Positions 22,569 to 33,645 of a stretch of DNA of 64,000 nucleotides are shown here, piece by piece. The stretch lies in assembly GCA_025766275.1 (NCBI GenBank), contig JAFKAC010000014.1, positions 682,001 through 746,000 on the forward strand. Reading direction: 5' to 3'. The first letter of the stretch is position 1. Each line of letters starts with the position of its first letter. The DNA is from Lactarius indigo. Taxonomy: Eukaryota; Basidiomycota; Agaricomycetes; Russulales; Russulaceae. The notes under the pieces were generated by a model that was not told the origin of the DNA, did no database searches, and saw nothing but the letters and a program-made list of their open reading frames with translations. The translations under genes and the position numbers were made by a program.

Positions 22569-25500
22569 TCACCAAAAGTCCCGCGCCAGCCAGTCCCGTT
22601 GTTTGTCGGCAATGTGCTCGAGGGCGGTGGCACGCTCCAGCCGATAAATGGAGTTGCGCCTGTCGTCCTGCGTGCACTCAATCATTGCATGGAGTTGACT
22701 CACCCTAGCGCAAAGTCGGTCCAACTCGTAGCTGGCCGCGTGGAAGCGCGTGACCTCCGCTGTGAGGGACTCATCGTTGATGCGGTTGAGCGCGCGGTCG
22801 GTGATTTTGTCCACCTCGAAGACGACCAAGTCCTCGTGCGGGTACGTGGGGCGGAGTGCGGCGGACACATGGGGTTCAGCGTAGAAGGGCTTACCGTATA
22901 CATGTGGCGAGCCCGGTATGACCCCCAGTATGATGGGGTCCGCCCCTCCGATGATCTGGATGTGCGAGGCGTCTCTCTCTACTCTGTCGGGGCTGGTGAT
23001 GGGGTATCAAATGTAATGGGGTCGTCTGTTCGCCCGGAACCCTTCAGGCGCAATGACATGCGCGGGGTCGTCGGCGGCGGTGAACGGACGGTGATCGGCG
23101 GCACCAGGCACGCGCACACGTCCTCGATACATGGGGGAGCCGTCGGTGTAGACGAGCCATGGCGTGATGCCAGGATTATCAGCGTCGCACTTCGTTCGTA
23201 GGAAGGAATGTGCTGACGGGTAGTAATCTTCGTCGTCATGGCCAGTCTCAGCTGCCGCCATCGCTGCCATTGCTCTCGCATCTCTCTCAGTCGGGCCACT
23301 GCTGAGTCGAGTTGTTCCTTCTGCCACGCCGCCGCTACTTTCCTCCAACCCTCCAACTCGTATTCCATCAGCGCTTGAACGCTGGTCGTTGCTCGGGAAA
23401 ACTCCGTGAACACCGATGAGGTCGTCACTTGGGGGGATGGCGGCGATGGGTTCCCGTTCGCTGCGATCGTTTCAGAAGATGTGGACGATGGTTTGCTCAC
23501 CGTCTGGGGTAGTGGTTGGGTCAGGGAATCGGGTGACGATGTGGGCCCACTCTTGCGCGGTGATGGGCCCCTCTGCTGGTGCAAGAGGCGTCCATGGGGT
23601 GAGCTGAGTGTTCGGGACTTCGGTGTCGTCGTCCTCAGCCAAGAGGGCGCAGGCGTCTTCGGTGAGGGAGTCGAGGAGTTCTGCTTGTGTGACATGTCGA
23701 AGAGGAGAGGTGGGCATGGAAGTGGTAATGGAACGAAGGAGAAGGGGATGACTTTCCTGAGTACGGATCGTACTCGTTTTAACTACTTTCCCGTGTGCTC
23801 GCGTTTCCTGATAAAGACGAAGTGCCTCCGGTGCAAAGACGTCATCTTTGTTGACCCACTGATTCTCCGAGTCTGGGTACCCCTTCCACTTGATGAGATA
23901 CTGGAGACGTCTCCCTCTGCCGAAGTGCCGAGAGTCCAGAATGGCCTCGACTTCATACTCTTCCTCCCCATCAATCAACTCAGGCGGTGGTCGCGTGAAA
24001 TTTTCTCCGTGGAGGAGAGTTTGTTTGTATGGCGTGAGAAGATCGATGTGGAATACTGGATGGATGCTCCACTGCGTTGGAAGTTCCAATCGATAATTGT
24101 AAGGGGACATCACCTGTGTCACCCGAAAGGGGCCGTGGCGTTTTGCCGCCAATTTCGCCGTGGGTTGATTGGTTCGAAGGTGTTTTCCCTCTAGCCACAC
24201 GAGGTTGTTGATACGGAATTTGGGCATATCTTTATTGCGTACCCAAGCTTCTTGTGCCTGTTTCATGAGGCGCTGGGCGTCCTCTCGTGCTTCCTTTAGC
24301 TGTGTTAGTCACTCCGTTACCTGCGGAATAGGGGATGGCTTATCGGTCCAATCCGCGTGCGGGTCATACCCCATCAGGAGTTGAAAAGGCGATCATTTGG
24401 TGTGCTCATGTGGCCAGTTGTTATGTGCGAATTCTGCGATTGGCAGATAAGCAGTCCAGTTATCTTGCCGCTCGTTTACCCAAAAGCGCAAGTACTGTTC
24501 CAGCCATTGATTAGTCCTTTCGGACTGTCCGTCAGTGCGCGGGTGGTACGCCATGGATATGTTTTGCTGGGTCCCCAAGACTCGGCAGATCTCCCTTGCG
24601 AATTTGGACGTGAAGCGGGGGTCTCGATCGCTGATGATTTTATGCGGTAACCCAAAATGTTTGAACACATGAGTCACGTACAGAATCGCTGTTTCCTCCG
24701 CAGAGATTTCCTCTTTGCATGGTATGAAGACGGAGGCCTTGCTGCAATCATGATCCGTGACAGTTAGAATACTATCATATCCCTTGGACTGTGGGAGTTT
24801 AGTGATGAAGTCCATGGCTACCGTATGGAACGGCGTGGCTTCCAGTATTGGCGTTATGGGATGTAGCACAGCACGAATGGGTTGGGTGTTCACTTTGTTT
24901 CGTTGACATTCTGCGCATCCCTGCACGTATTCGTACACGTCTTTTCGTAGCCATGGCCACCAGTAGTGTCTTTCCAAGATCCGTTGCGTTCTCGCGATTC
25001 CCAGATGGCCATGTATTGGCAGGTCGTGGTGGTCATGTATTAGCACTCAGTGGGTTGATGCGGGTCCGGTTATCACGAACCTGCCATCTTTGTACCACTC
25101 CCCCTGTATCTTCTTGAGGTTATGGGGATCTGCCCATACCTTGATTACCTCCTCGTCCTGTTGATGGCGTGGTTGCAATAGGTTTGGGTTTGCGATGAAG
25201 GTGCGTGCTGTATTGAGGGTTCGTACGAAGACTTCGGGGGGGAGAACAATGACTTGGCTATTGTCTTCGACTCCTTGGTTGTAGTCGGGCCGGCATGACA
25301 GAGCGTCTGCCCTTCCGTTGTTCTTTCCCTTGATGTGATGAATTTCGAAGTCATATTCAGAAAGCTCGAGTACTTCCCTGGCAACACGCCTACTAATCTT
25401 CTGTGGGGACTTCCAGTACTGTAGATTAAGGTGATCCGAATAGATTTTGATTTTATGAGGGGCTCCTGCTAGTAGCGGTCTCCAGTTTCGTAGGGCTTTG

Positions 25501-25698
25501 ACTATCGCGAGTAATTCTAGGTCGTAGATGTCGTAGTTCCTTTCGGCTTCGGAGAGCGTCGCTGAGTAGTAGCCTATAGGATGTCACTTGCCATCAGATT
25601 TCTTTTGCAGTAAAACTGCTCCCACCGCGTAGCCCGAGGCATCCACTTCCAGTTCGAATGGGTCCTGGAGGACGGGATGTGCCAGTACTGGTTCCTCT
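22569..25698 (-). pseudogene. pol: Element G pol 3' half (RNase H part, integrase, chromodomain, C-terminal extension)
   Basis: Reading down from 25698: the RNase H end, HHCC finger (HDHHDLPIHGHLG to CAECQ), integrase core (AMDFITKLP, SDRDPRF, GQSERTN), GPF region, chromodomain (YEVEAILDSRHF, LIKWKGYPDSENQW) and the long C-terminal extension ending ERIADKQRDWLARDFW. TGA codons replace the Arg codons seen in H near 25590, 25049, 24393 and 24309. A further TGA at 23472 interrupts the extension. Confidence 0.88.
25694..25698. repeat. Target-site duplication CCTCT of the copia element
   Basis: Identical CCTCT at 25694-25698 and 32031-32035, immediately outside the copia LTRs. Confidence 0.94.
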
Positions 25699-26302
25699 TG
25701 TTGATAAGTGACCCTTGCGCACTTAGCGGCTCTAACGGACCGGACTTACAGATATGGACTGCTGTAGATTAATTAGGACCGCTTTAGATTAGATTTGATT
25801 TGATCTGTACAATCTAGGACTTCTATGACATCACTGTACAATGACATCATATGGACTACTCCGGACTCTTCATTGTACTCCTTCCTTGTTCTCTTTCTAG
25901 CGTTATCTTTATTGTGATGTCACTATGATATCATCTTAGTCTGGACTTTCTTTGATCTGGTCGCCTTGTTCTCCTTTGGTACATTCCTTTTGTCCTGTAT
26001 GTAGAACAACGCTCCTTGTAATTCTGTGACTCTATGATACTACCCTTGTACTAGTGTCACACCTCTGTATAGTATAAGTAGTAGTGCTTGTACGCTCCTG
26101 GTCCACATCAGTTCCCTCACTGTTGTGTGCCAGGTATGTCTTCTCACCTCAATTGTATCATCAGTTCCCTCACTGTTGTGTGCCAGACATCCTCTCTGCT
26201 TCGCTACAAGACTCACCCTCTGCTGCTTACCAGTTGCACCCTGTATCTCACCACAGACCTTTTGCCCTCTGTGAGTATAGGTTCCTCTTGTGCTGTTCAT
26301 CA
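25699..26302 (+). repeat. Copia 5' LTR (604 bp)
   Basis: Contains a TATAAG-type box (TATAGTATAAGTAG, about 26076-26088). Downstream a 27-bp unit CATCAGTTCCCTCACTG... occurs twice (about 26106-26132 and 26158-26185), separated by a segment starting GTATGT, a 5' splice-site-like hexamer. Whether transcripts are spliced cannot be told. Confidence 0.93.
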
Positions 26303-26314
26303 GGTTATGGGCCC
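26303..26314 (+). promoter_or_regulatory. Copia PBS for a half-molecule of initiator tRNA-Met
   Basis: GGTTATGGGCCC directly follows the LTR. It is complementary to the anticodon arm of eukaryotic initiator tRNA-Met (GGGCCCAUAACC) rather than to a tRNA 3' end. Drosophila copia and yeast Ty5 are known to prime from a cleaved tRNA-iMet in this way. Confidence 0.8.
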
Positions 26315-27084
26315 TGGTGCCCTAGCCACTCCACTTGGCTGGTCACTGTCTTCCTAGGAGGACACACCAGGCTAAGGTCTGTCTGGGGCCTTACCAGCCT
26401 TGCCCAAGGCAGAGGACAGTGGGGCGCCACTTGTCTCTGCTGAGGAACCTCCTGTGTATGTACTGCCCAGTAGTCCTACTTTCACCCCTACTGTTTTCCT
26501 AGCCCCTGCGCTATGCGCAAGGAGACTGGGTCTGGTAGCCCCTTAACTTCAAAATATCCAGGCGTGCATGGCCCACTGGGCTATGTATTGTGGAGCATAG
26601 CGCCAGCTGTCTCTGGTGCTCCACACTGGGCGCAGGATCTCCTCACCATGGGAGTGTAAAACCTGGTTCAGGCTCTGGGGGGTGTTCACCACTATGGTGT
26701 TCTGCAACCAGATACCTGCCTTGTAGCGGCAATGGGAAAGGATTCAGTAAAGCCACTTGTGGCGATGAGGCAACCAATAGGCCGAGGAGGCTGAGGTAGA
26801 CAGCCTTGGGCTCTGAAAGCATTCCCTTCACCTTCCCCCTGACGCAAACCATTTGAGCTGTGTCCTAGACACATCCTGGCTGGCAGCTAGCTCATGGTAT
26901 GGCAAAGGGATTCCTCCAACCTGGGCCTAGCCCTTGTATCACTGGCATACTATCAGGAGGCAGGACGCGTTAGCGTTCTGGCCTTACGGAATCACAGACA
27001 GGAGTGGTATTCCCCTCTATCTTTGTCTTGCAAACTATGAAGCACTGTCGCTGACTGCTCCTCGGCGACAGATAAATCATCCCA
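26315..27084 (+). other. Copia untranslated leader
   Basis: About 770 bp between the PBS and the gag-pol ATG. It contains only short overlapping frames, none with recognisable domains, so I leave them out. It presumably holds the packaging signal and perhaps an intron or internal ribosome entry. No specific signal can be shown. Confidence 0.6.
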
Positions 27085-30000
27085 ATGTCTGGTTCATCTT
27101 CTACCCCTGCTGCTGGTGCTGGTGCTCCTCCCAGCCCCACCGGTGGCTCTGCAGGAGGCTCACTCCCTCCTCCCTCTGGATCCACACCTTCCACACGCGT
27201 ATCTGCCGCGTATGGTGCAACATTTGGCATGCCCTCTGGCATCCGCCTTGAACAGTTTGATGGCACTGGATGGAACGAATGGTCTGGCACCATTGAGGCC
27301 ATCCTCACGCTGCATGAAGCTGAGGATGTGTTCACTCTGGATACACCCCCATCTGGTATCACTACCGATGAGTGGGACTCTGTCCAGCGTCGTTCCAAGG
27401 CATACCTTCGCCTTTACCTCAAACCAGATGTCTACTCACTTGTGGCAGATAACACTGCCTATCCTACCTTTAAGGACAAGTGGGCCAAGCTCAAGGACGT
27501 ATATGGAGGTGCTTCGGGCAGCACCACCATTTTTAATTTGTGGATTCAGATAACACAAGCCCGCCTCGACGACTCCGCACCCATGGCCGCACAACTGGCC
27601 AAGCTCAATGAGCTTAGGGTTGCCCTTTCCAACGCACAGATGGGTGTCTCTGACGTCCAATACTGCCTCATTCTCCTCCACGCGCTGCCGCCCTCTTATG
27701 AGGTGTTGGCCTCAACAATCCTCGCCAGTGGGGCCCCCTCCACACTCAAGCATGCTGAAATAATTGCGCGCATAGTGTCGGAAGAGGCTCGCCGCTCCGG
27801 GCCCTCTGGCTCCTCCCTCAACAAGGTGGCCCCCGTCAAGTCGACGGGCAAGAAGGGCAAGAAGGACCACTCCGGTCTTACTTGCCACTACTGCAACAAA
27901 AAGGGCCATATCAAGCCTGATTGTAGGAAGAGGAAGAAGGATGAGGCTGACGCAAAAGAGAAGGAGAAAGCAGGCAACAAGGCTGCCAATAGTCACATTC
28001 TTGTACCTACCACCGCTTCCATTAAGGAGGTCGAAGAGCCCGCCATAGACTGGGCCTCTGAATCAATTGGTGTTGCCTTGTATGCTGCCTCGCGTGTGCG
28101 TTGGATGATGGACAGTGGTGCCACTCACCACATCACCCCACATCGGTCTGACTTCAAGGACTACACCCCAACCAAAGGCACTGTACGCCTGGGTGATAAG
28201 TCCACAATAGACCAAGTGGGTGTCGGGTCTGTCATCTTTACTACGAGCCAGGGTATCTCTATCACCCTCAGTAATGTGCTACACCTACCACAGGTGAAGA
28301 CGCGCTTCTTGTCGACGCGCGCCCTAGCACAAAAAGGTGCTGAGATTGCCTTTGACAGTGGCTCATTTAAAATATCTGTCAACCAAAAGTGTGTGGCCAA
28401 AGGCTACCTTGAGGACAACCTGTACTGGTTGGACGCAGCCAGCGTCGGCCTCAACGCCCACACAAAATCAAGTGCTGCCACACTTGATATCTGGCATCAA
28501 CGCATGGGACACATATCCTCTGCGGCGCTAAAAGCGCATGGTCCCTCTGCCACTACTGGCATGGACATAGATAGCTCCACCACGGCCCACACAGTCTGCT
28601 GTGGGTGCGAGATGGGTAAATCCACTCGCCAACCCTTTTCTGCGTCCTCAAACAAGAGGACAACTCGTCAATTTGAGAGTGTGCACAGTGACCTCACCGG
28701 TCCTATGCAAACTCAGTCCCTGCAAGGCTCGACCTACACAGCCACCTTCATAGACGACCACACTAAGTTCACTGTGGTCCACTTCCTTAAGTCGAAGGAT
28801 CAGTTTGCTAAGTCGCTGCAAATGTATTTGGCCTGGGGTGAAACCCAGTCTGGCCATAAGTTGCGCGCTCTGCACTCTGACCGCGGTGGCGAATACATGT
28901 CGAGTGTCACGCAGGACATTCTTAAGCAGAAAGGGATAGAGCATCACCTCACGATGCCGGGTTCACCACAGTCCAATGGTAAAGCTGAGCGGTTTAACCG
29001 CACCATTATGGATAAGGCAATGTCCATGCTTCACACAGCTGGCATGTCTAAAGGCTTCTGGGAGCATGCAGTGTGCGCAGCTGTGCACATCTATAACCGC
29101 TCTCCAGTCCGTGGGCTTAAGTGGCGCACTCCCTATGAGCTCTGGCACTCTGGCAAAGTGCCTGATGTCTCACATCTTCGCGTCTTTGGATGCAAGGGGT
29201 ACATGCACGTACCCGCTGATAAGCGTCGCAAATTGGATGCGAAGGCCATTGAGGTCACGCTTATTGGGTTTGAGCCCGAATCTAAGGGCTATAAGCTCTG
29301 GGACCGCTCAACCCGCTCCATCCGAGTGTCCAGGGATGTGACATTCGACGAGAGTAGCTTCCCGTCCCTTCAGGGTGTTGAGACACACCCCACACCTTCA
29401 CCACCAGTTGTGCCTAGCACAACAGTGACTGCCGTGCCTCACCCGCCGGCGTTACCACCAATGCGAGCCCCCTCCCCTGCACACTCCAGTAGTAGTGAGG
29501 AGGAGGATGTAGAAAACCTTTTAGACCCCCCACAAGTCCAACCACGCCCTACCACACCACCACCTGCTCCGCCAGCTCTGCCCACCACACCTAAACGTGA
29601 GCAGACCACTCCAACTTCACCCCCGCCGCGTCCTAGTGCAACGCGCATTATGCGCCATGTCCCTCCTCCCTCACCAGAAATGCCTGGGGGATTTGAGGAT
29701 CGTGCACAGCGAAGTCAGCTGTTGCGTGAGATGGACAATGCACCAAGGCGCAGTGCTCGTGCCCCTGTCCCTAATCCGCGTTACTTCAATGCGGACAATG
29801 CGGCATGGCGCGGCAGGCGTCTGGGGTATGCGGAGTTACTGGCTGCTGCCTTTGTGGGCCGAGACCCTGCAACCTATGCAGAGGCCATGCGGTCTGCAGC
29901 TGCAGATGAGTGGACTAAGGCGTGTCAGTATGAAATGGACGCCCTAGCTAAGAATGGGACTTGGGAGTTAGTGGATCTCCCGCCTAATTGCAAGGCAGTA

Positions 30001-31407
30001 AAATCCAAATGGGTCTTTAAGCTCAAAGCGGATGGCCGCTACAGAGCTCGCTTGGTGGCTAAGGGATTCACGCAGATCCCTGGCGTAGATTTTGATGAAA
30101 CCTTCTCTCCTGTCGCACGATTTGAGTCGCTACGTTTACTTCTGGCGTTGGCCACGCTGGAGGACTGGCACATCCATCAGATGGATGTTAAGTCTGCTTT
30201 TCTCAATGGCGTGCTTGACGAGGAGATTTACATGGAGCAGCCACAAGGTTTCACTGTCACTGGCTCTGAGACGAAGGTGTGTCGCCTGGTTAAGGCGATC
30301 TATGGTCTCAAACAGGCCTCCCGCGCATGGAACTTGCAATTCCATGGAGTGCTCACTGCACTCGGCTTTAAGCGGACGTTTGCTGATGCTGGCATATATG
30401 TGATGCCTCAACGGGAAGGGCATGATCCACTCTTCGTTATTGTCTACGTTGACGACATCACTATACTGGGTCCCTCGCTGAGTGGTATCAAGCGTTTGAA
30501 GTCAGATTTGTCTGAACGCTATGAGATGACAGATCTCGGGGAGATAGAGTCTTATCTTGGTATGCGCATTGTGCGCGACCGCTCCCTTAGACGCATCGAA
30601 ATAGATCAGTCTGGCTACATCAAGGATGTCCTTGAACGCTTTGGCATGTCTGATGCCACACCACACAACACACCCTTGCCCGCTGGTGCTGACGAGCACC
30701 TAGTTAAATATACGTCGCAGGCAACTGCCTCAGATATCTCTCACTACCAATCTCTTATTGGGAGTCTGCTTTACGTGCAGATTGGCACTAGGCCAGATAT
30801 CTCCTTCGCTGTGTCACGTTTGGCGCAGTACGCAGCGAACCCTTCACCACAACATCTGCGACTTGCACAGTATGTCCTGTCCTACTTAGTGGGAACTATG
30901 GATATGCGTATTGTCTATGATGGCGCCAATGGTGATGGCCTTCATGGCTACACTGATTCCAGTCTGGCTGATCAGACTGACGACCGCCACTCCACTTCCG
31001 GTTATGTATTCCTACTAGCCAATGGTGCAATAAGCTGGTCTTCGCGCAAGCAAAAGACTGTGGCCCAAAACACTACTGAGGCAGAGTACATGGCCATGAC
31101 CGACGCGGCTAACCAGGCTGCGTGGTATCAGAGCTTCCTCACGGAACTCGGGTACGAGGTCGACGACCCCATCCCACTTCATGGTGACAATAAGGGTGCC
31201 ATTGACTTGGCCTTGAACCCTGTCACTGGGAGACGGTCTAAGCACATTGCCATACGGCATCATGTCATTAGGGAGTACATCGAAAAGGGGACCATCACCC
31301 TCATTAGAACTCCTACTGTAGACATGGTTGCGGATGGCTTTACAAAGTCACTACCGCGTGTCCTGCTACAGAAGCACAATGATGACATGGGACTTGTGTG
31401 TACTTAG
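27085..31407 (+). CDS. gag-pol: Copia Gag-Pol polyprotein, intact, 1440 aa
   Basis: Single ORF from ATG 27085 to TAG 31405-31407. In order: a copia-type gag region (GIRLEQFDGTGWNEW at about 52, then LLHALPPSYE), zinc knuckle CHYCNKKGHIKPDC at about 270, aspartic protease MDSGATHH at about 340, integrase pre-domain (DIWHQRMGHI, about 467), integrase core with D,D,E at SDLTGP (534), HSDRGGEY (597) and KAERFNR (633), Pro-rich linker, RT with YVDD (about 1121), and RNase H (GYTDSSLADQTDDRHSTSGY, about 1290; AEYMA; KHIAIRHH). The order PR-INT-RT-RH defines the Ty1/copia superfamily. Gag and Pol share one frame with no frameshift signal. No stop, frameshift or missing catalytic residue is visible, so the copy could be active. 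Confidence 0.96.
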   Translation: MSGSSSTPAAGAGAPPSPTGGSAGGSLPPPSGSTPSTRVSAAYGATFGMPSGIRLEQFDGTGWNEWSGTIEAILTLHEAEDVFTLDTPPSGITTDEWDSVQRRSKAYLRLYLKPDVYSLVADNTAYPTFKDKWAKLKDVYGGASGSTTIFNLWIQITQARLDDSAPMAAQLAKLNELRVALSNAQMGVSDVQYCLILLHALPPSYEVLASTILASGAPSTLKHAEIIARIVSEEARRSGPSGSSLNKVAPVKSTGKKGKKDHSGLTCHYCNKKGHIKPDCRKRKKDEADAKEKEKAGNKAANSHILVPTTASIKEVEEPAIDWASESIGVALYAASRVRWMMDSGATHHITPHRSDFKDYTPTKGTVRLGDKSTIDQVGVGSVIFTTSQGISITLSNVLHLPQVKTRFLSTRALAQKGAEIAFDSGSFKISVNQKCVAKGYLEDNLYWLDAASVGLNAHTKSSAATLDIWHQRMGHISSAALKAHGPSATTGMDIDSSTTAHTVCCGCEMGKSTRQPFSASSNKRTTRQFESVHSDLTGPMQTQSLQGSTYTATFIDDHTKFTVVHFLKSKDQFAKSLQMYLAWGETQSGHKLRALHSDRGGEYMSSVTQDILKQKGIEHHLTMPGSPQSNGKAERFNRTIMDKAMSMLHTAGMSKGFWEHAVCAAVHIYNRSPVRGLKWRTPYELWHSGKVPDVSHLRVFGCKGYMHVPADKRRKLDAKAIEVTLIGFEPESKGYKLWDRSTRSIRVSRDVTFDESSFPSLQGVETHPTPSPPVVPSTTVTAVPHPPALPPMRAPSPAHSSSSEEEDVENLLDPPQVQPRPTTPPPAPPALPTTPKREQTTPTSPPPRPSATRIMRHVPPPSPEMPGGFEDRAQRSQLLREMDNAPRRSARAPVPNPRYFNADNAAWRGRRLGYAELLAAAFVGRDPATYAEAMRSAAADEWTKACQYEMDALAKNGTWELVDLPPNCKAVKSKWVFKLKADGRYRARLVAKGFTQIPGVDFDETFSPVARFESLRLLLALATLEDWHIHQMDVKSAFLNGVLDEEIYMEQPQGFTVTGSETKVCRLVKAIYGLKQASRAWNLQFHGVLTALGFKRTFADAGIYVMPQREGHDPLFVIVYVDDITILGPSLSGIKRLKSDLSERYEMTDLGEIESYLGMRIVRDRSLRRIEIDQSGYIKDVLERFGMSDATPHNTPLPAGADEHLVKYTSQATASDISHYQSLIGSLLYVQIGTRPDISFAVSRLAQYAANPSPQHLRLAQYVLSYLVGTMDMRIVYDGANGDGLHGYTDSSLADQTDDRHSTSGYVFLLANGAISWSSRKQKTVAQNTTEAEYMAMTDAANQAAWYQSFLTELGYEVDDPIPLHGDNKGAIDLALNPVTGRRSKHIAIRHHVIREYIEKGTITLIRTPTVDMVADGFTKSLPRVLLQKHNDDMGLVCT

Positions 31408-31426
31408 ATTGTAGATCACGGGGAGA

Positions 31427-32030
31427 TGTTGATAAGTGACCCTTGCACACTTAGCGGCTCTAACGGACCGGACTTACAGATATGGACTGCTGTAGATTAA
31501 TTAGGACCGCTTTAGATTAGATTTGATTTGATCTGTACAATCTAGGACTTCTATGACATCACTGTACAATGACATCATATGGACTACTCCGGACTCTTCA
31601 TTGTACTCCTTCCTTGTTCTCTTTCTAGCGTTATCTTTATTGTGATGTCACTATGATATCATCTTAGTCTGGACTTTCTTTGATCTGGTCGCCTTGTTCT
31701 CCTTTGGTACATTCCTTTTGTCCTGTATGTAGAACAACGCTCCTTGTAATTCTGTGACTCTATGATACTACCCTTGTACTAGTGTCACACCTCTGTATAG
31801 TATAAGTAGTAGTGCTTGTACGCTCCTGGTCCACATCAGTTCCCTCACTGTTGTGTGCCAGGTATGTCTTCTCACCTCAATTGTATCATCAGTTCCCTCA
31901 CTGTTGTGTGCCAGACATCCTCTCTGCTTCGCTACAAGACTCACCCTCTGCTGCTTACCAGTTGCACCCTGTATCTCACCACAGACCTTTTGCCCTCTGT
32001 GAGTATAGGTTCCTCTTGTGCTGTTCATCA
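31427..32030 (+). repeat. Copia 3' LTR (604 bp)
   Basis: Near-identical to 25699-26302, preceded by the purine stretch ACGGGGAGA (31418-31426) as PPT and followed by the TSD CCTCT. Confidence 0.93.
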
Positions 32031-32035
32031 CCTCT

Positions 32036-33645
32036 GTAACGAGGCTTTTCAGTGTGTTAAACGCCTTGTCTTCCTCTGCCGTCCACCGCCATTCTTCATC
32101 CTTTCTCGTTAACTTGGTCAGTGGTTTGGCGTGGTTTGCAAAGCCGCGAATGAAAAGTCGGTAAAAGTTGCAGAAGCCCAGAAAAGATCGTATGTCCTTG
32201 ACTTTCGTTGGCGTCGGCCAATCTTTGATGCCCTGAACTTTTACGGGGTCCATGTGAGTTACCCCCCTTTCAAGGATTACCCCCAGGTAATCCATTCACG
32301 GCTGGTGGAATAGGCATTTCTCAAGTTTGAAGTAGAGGTCGTGTTCTTCCGCGACACGTAAGACGTCACGGACTGCGGCAACATGGGCTGGGAGATCGTA
32401 GTCAAAGTGAGTGGCTATCCCGATGTCATCCATGTAAACACATATCGTGGTGCCCTGACGCTCGTGCTTCGCTATCGTGTCCCGATAGATGTGGTTCATC
32501 ATCGCCTGGAAGGTGGCGGGTGAGTTGGTAAGGCCAAAGAACATGACTGTCGGTTCAAAGAGGCCGAATTTGGTTTTGAATGCCGCCTTCTCTTGATCGC
32601 CATCGTGTATGCGTATATTGTTGTATCCCCAGCGGATATCGAGTTTGGTGTAAATGTGCGTGTTGCTGAGGTCCAGAATAAGGTCCTGGATCAGAGGCAA
32701 TGGGTATTGGTTGCGTATGGTGTGCGAATTGATAACTCGGTAATCCTGTACCGGGCGTAGTTTTCCATCCTTCTTTTTGATAAAGAAAAAGGAGGACGCA
32801 TACGGCGAAATGGAAGGGCGTAAGTATCCCTGCTTTAGCTTTTCTTCTAAGAACTCTTTGAGTTCGCTTTCCTCTTTTTGCGTCATGGGGTATATTTTGC
32901 AGTCTATGGCGGCGGGTGCGGATGGTTTGAAGTCGATTGCGTGGTCCCACGGTCTAGCCGGAGGGAAGCAGTGTGATGCCTGCTCACTGAAGAGTTTTGC
33001 AAATGCCATGTATTCTGAAGGGAGCGGCGCTGTCATTTGCTGCTGTTTCACTTGTATGGCCAGCTCTGTTGAAGTAGTGGCCCTGGCGAAGGTTTCCTCT
33101 TCGAGCTCCTGTACGATGCATTCCTTTTCAGCCGTAATTAAGGCTCGGACAACGGTATTGTGAAACAGCGCTTCGGTAGTGGCTAGCACTACCGGTAGCA
33201 TGTCTGGATGTATGGTCACGTTTGCCCAGCTGATTGTGGGCTCGAAGGCGCTTAGCCATGGGTAACCCAGTACCATGTCTTCGCTGCCGAGGTCAGTGAC
33301 CAGGAAGGTCATCTTTTTGATCTGTCCCCGTGTCGTTACTTCTAGGTTAACGTAATGAGTGATTAACCCAGCTTTGTTTTCCATGTTGTCTATATTCCAT
33401 ATCTTACGAGGCGTATCTAGCGGTTGTACCGGGACACCTGCCCGCACCGCCATGCTTGGTTGAATAAAGTTGTCGGTCGCTCCAGAGTCGACCAGTGCGT
33501 TGGTTTCAGTCGTTTTGCAATCCGTTCGGACAGTCACTGGGAGTCTCAAAGATTGATAGCGTGTTGTCACAATTACGGAATTACATTGTAAGGCCCTCAC
33601 CCAGACTGACGGGTTCAGGCGTCCCGAAAACCCTCTTTTCCCCAC
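32036..33645 (-). pseudogene. pol: Element G pol 5' half (protease, RT, RNase H start)
   Basis: Begins MGKRGFSGRLNPSVW in the -1 frame of gag. It has protease ALVDSGATDNF and RT with YMDDIGIAT, ending [12 protein letters not shown], where TGA (32296-32298) replaces an Arg codon. RNase H continues to the copia insertion and resumes at 25698. Confidence 0.9.

Larger units (their letters stand above)
25699..32030 (+). mobile_element. Full-length, probably recent Ty1/copia element
   Basis: 6332 bp, plus strand, inserted in RNase H of element G. The 604-bp LTRs (25699-26302, 31427-32030) begin TGTTGATAAG and end ATCA and differ at a single position by my reading (GCGCAC versus GCACAC, a CpG site). 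The 5-bp TSD is perfect. The PBS fits an initiator tRNA-Met half-molecule, and a purine tract precedes the 3' LTR. A single uninterrupted gag-pol ORF makes it the only clearly intact retrotransposon here. Confidence 0.95.

Noticed and set aside
26315..27084. Small frames in the copia leader as separate genes
   Set aside because: They overlap on both strands, are short and featureless, and sit between the PBS and the gag-pol ATG.
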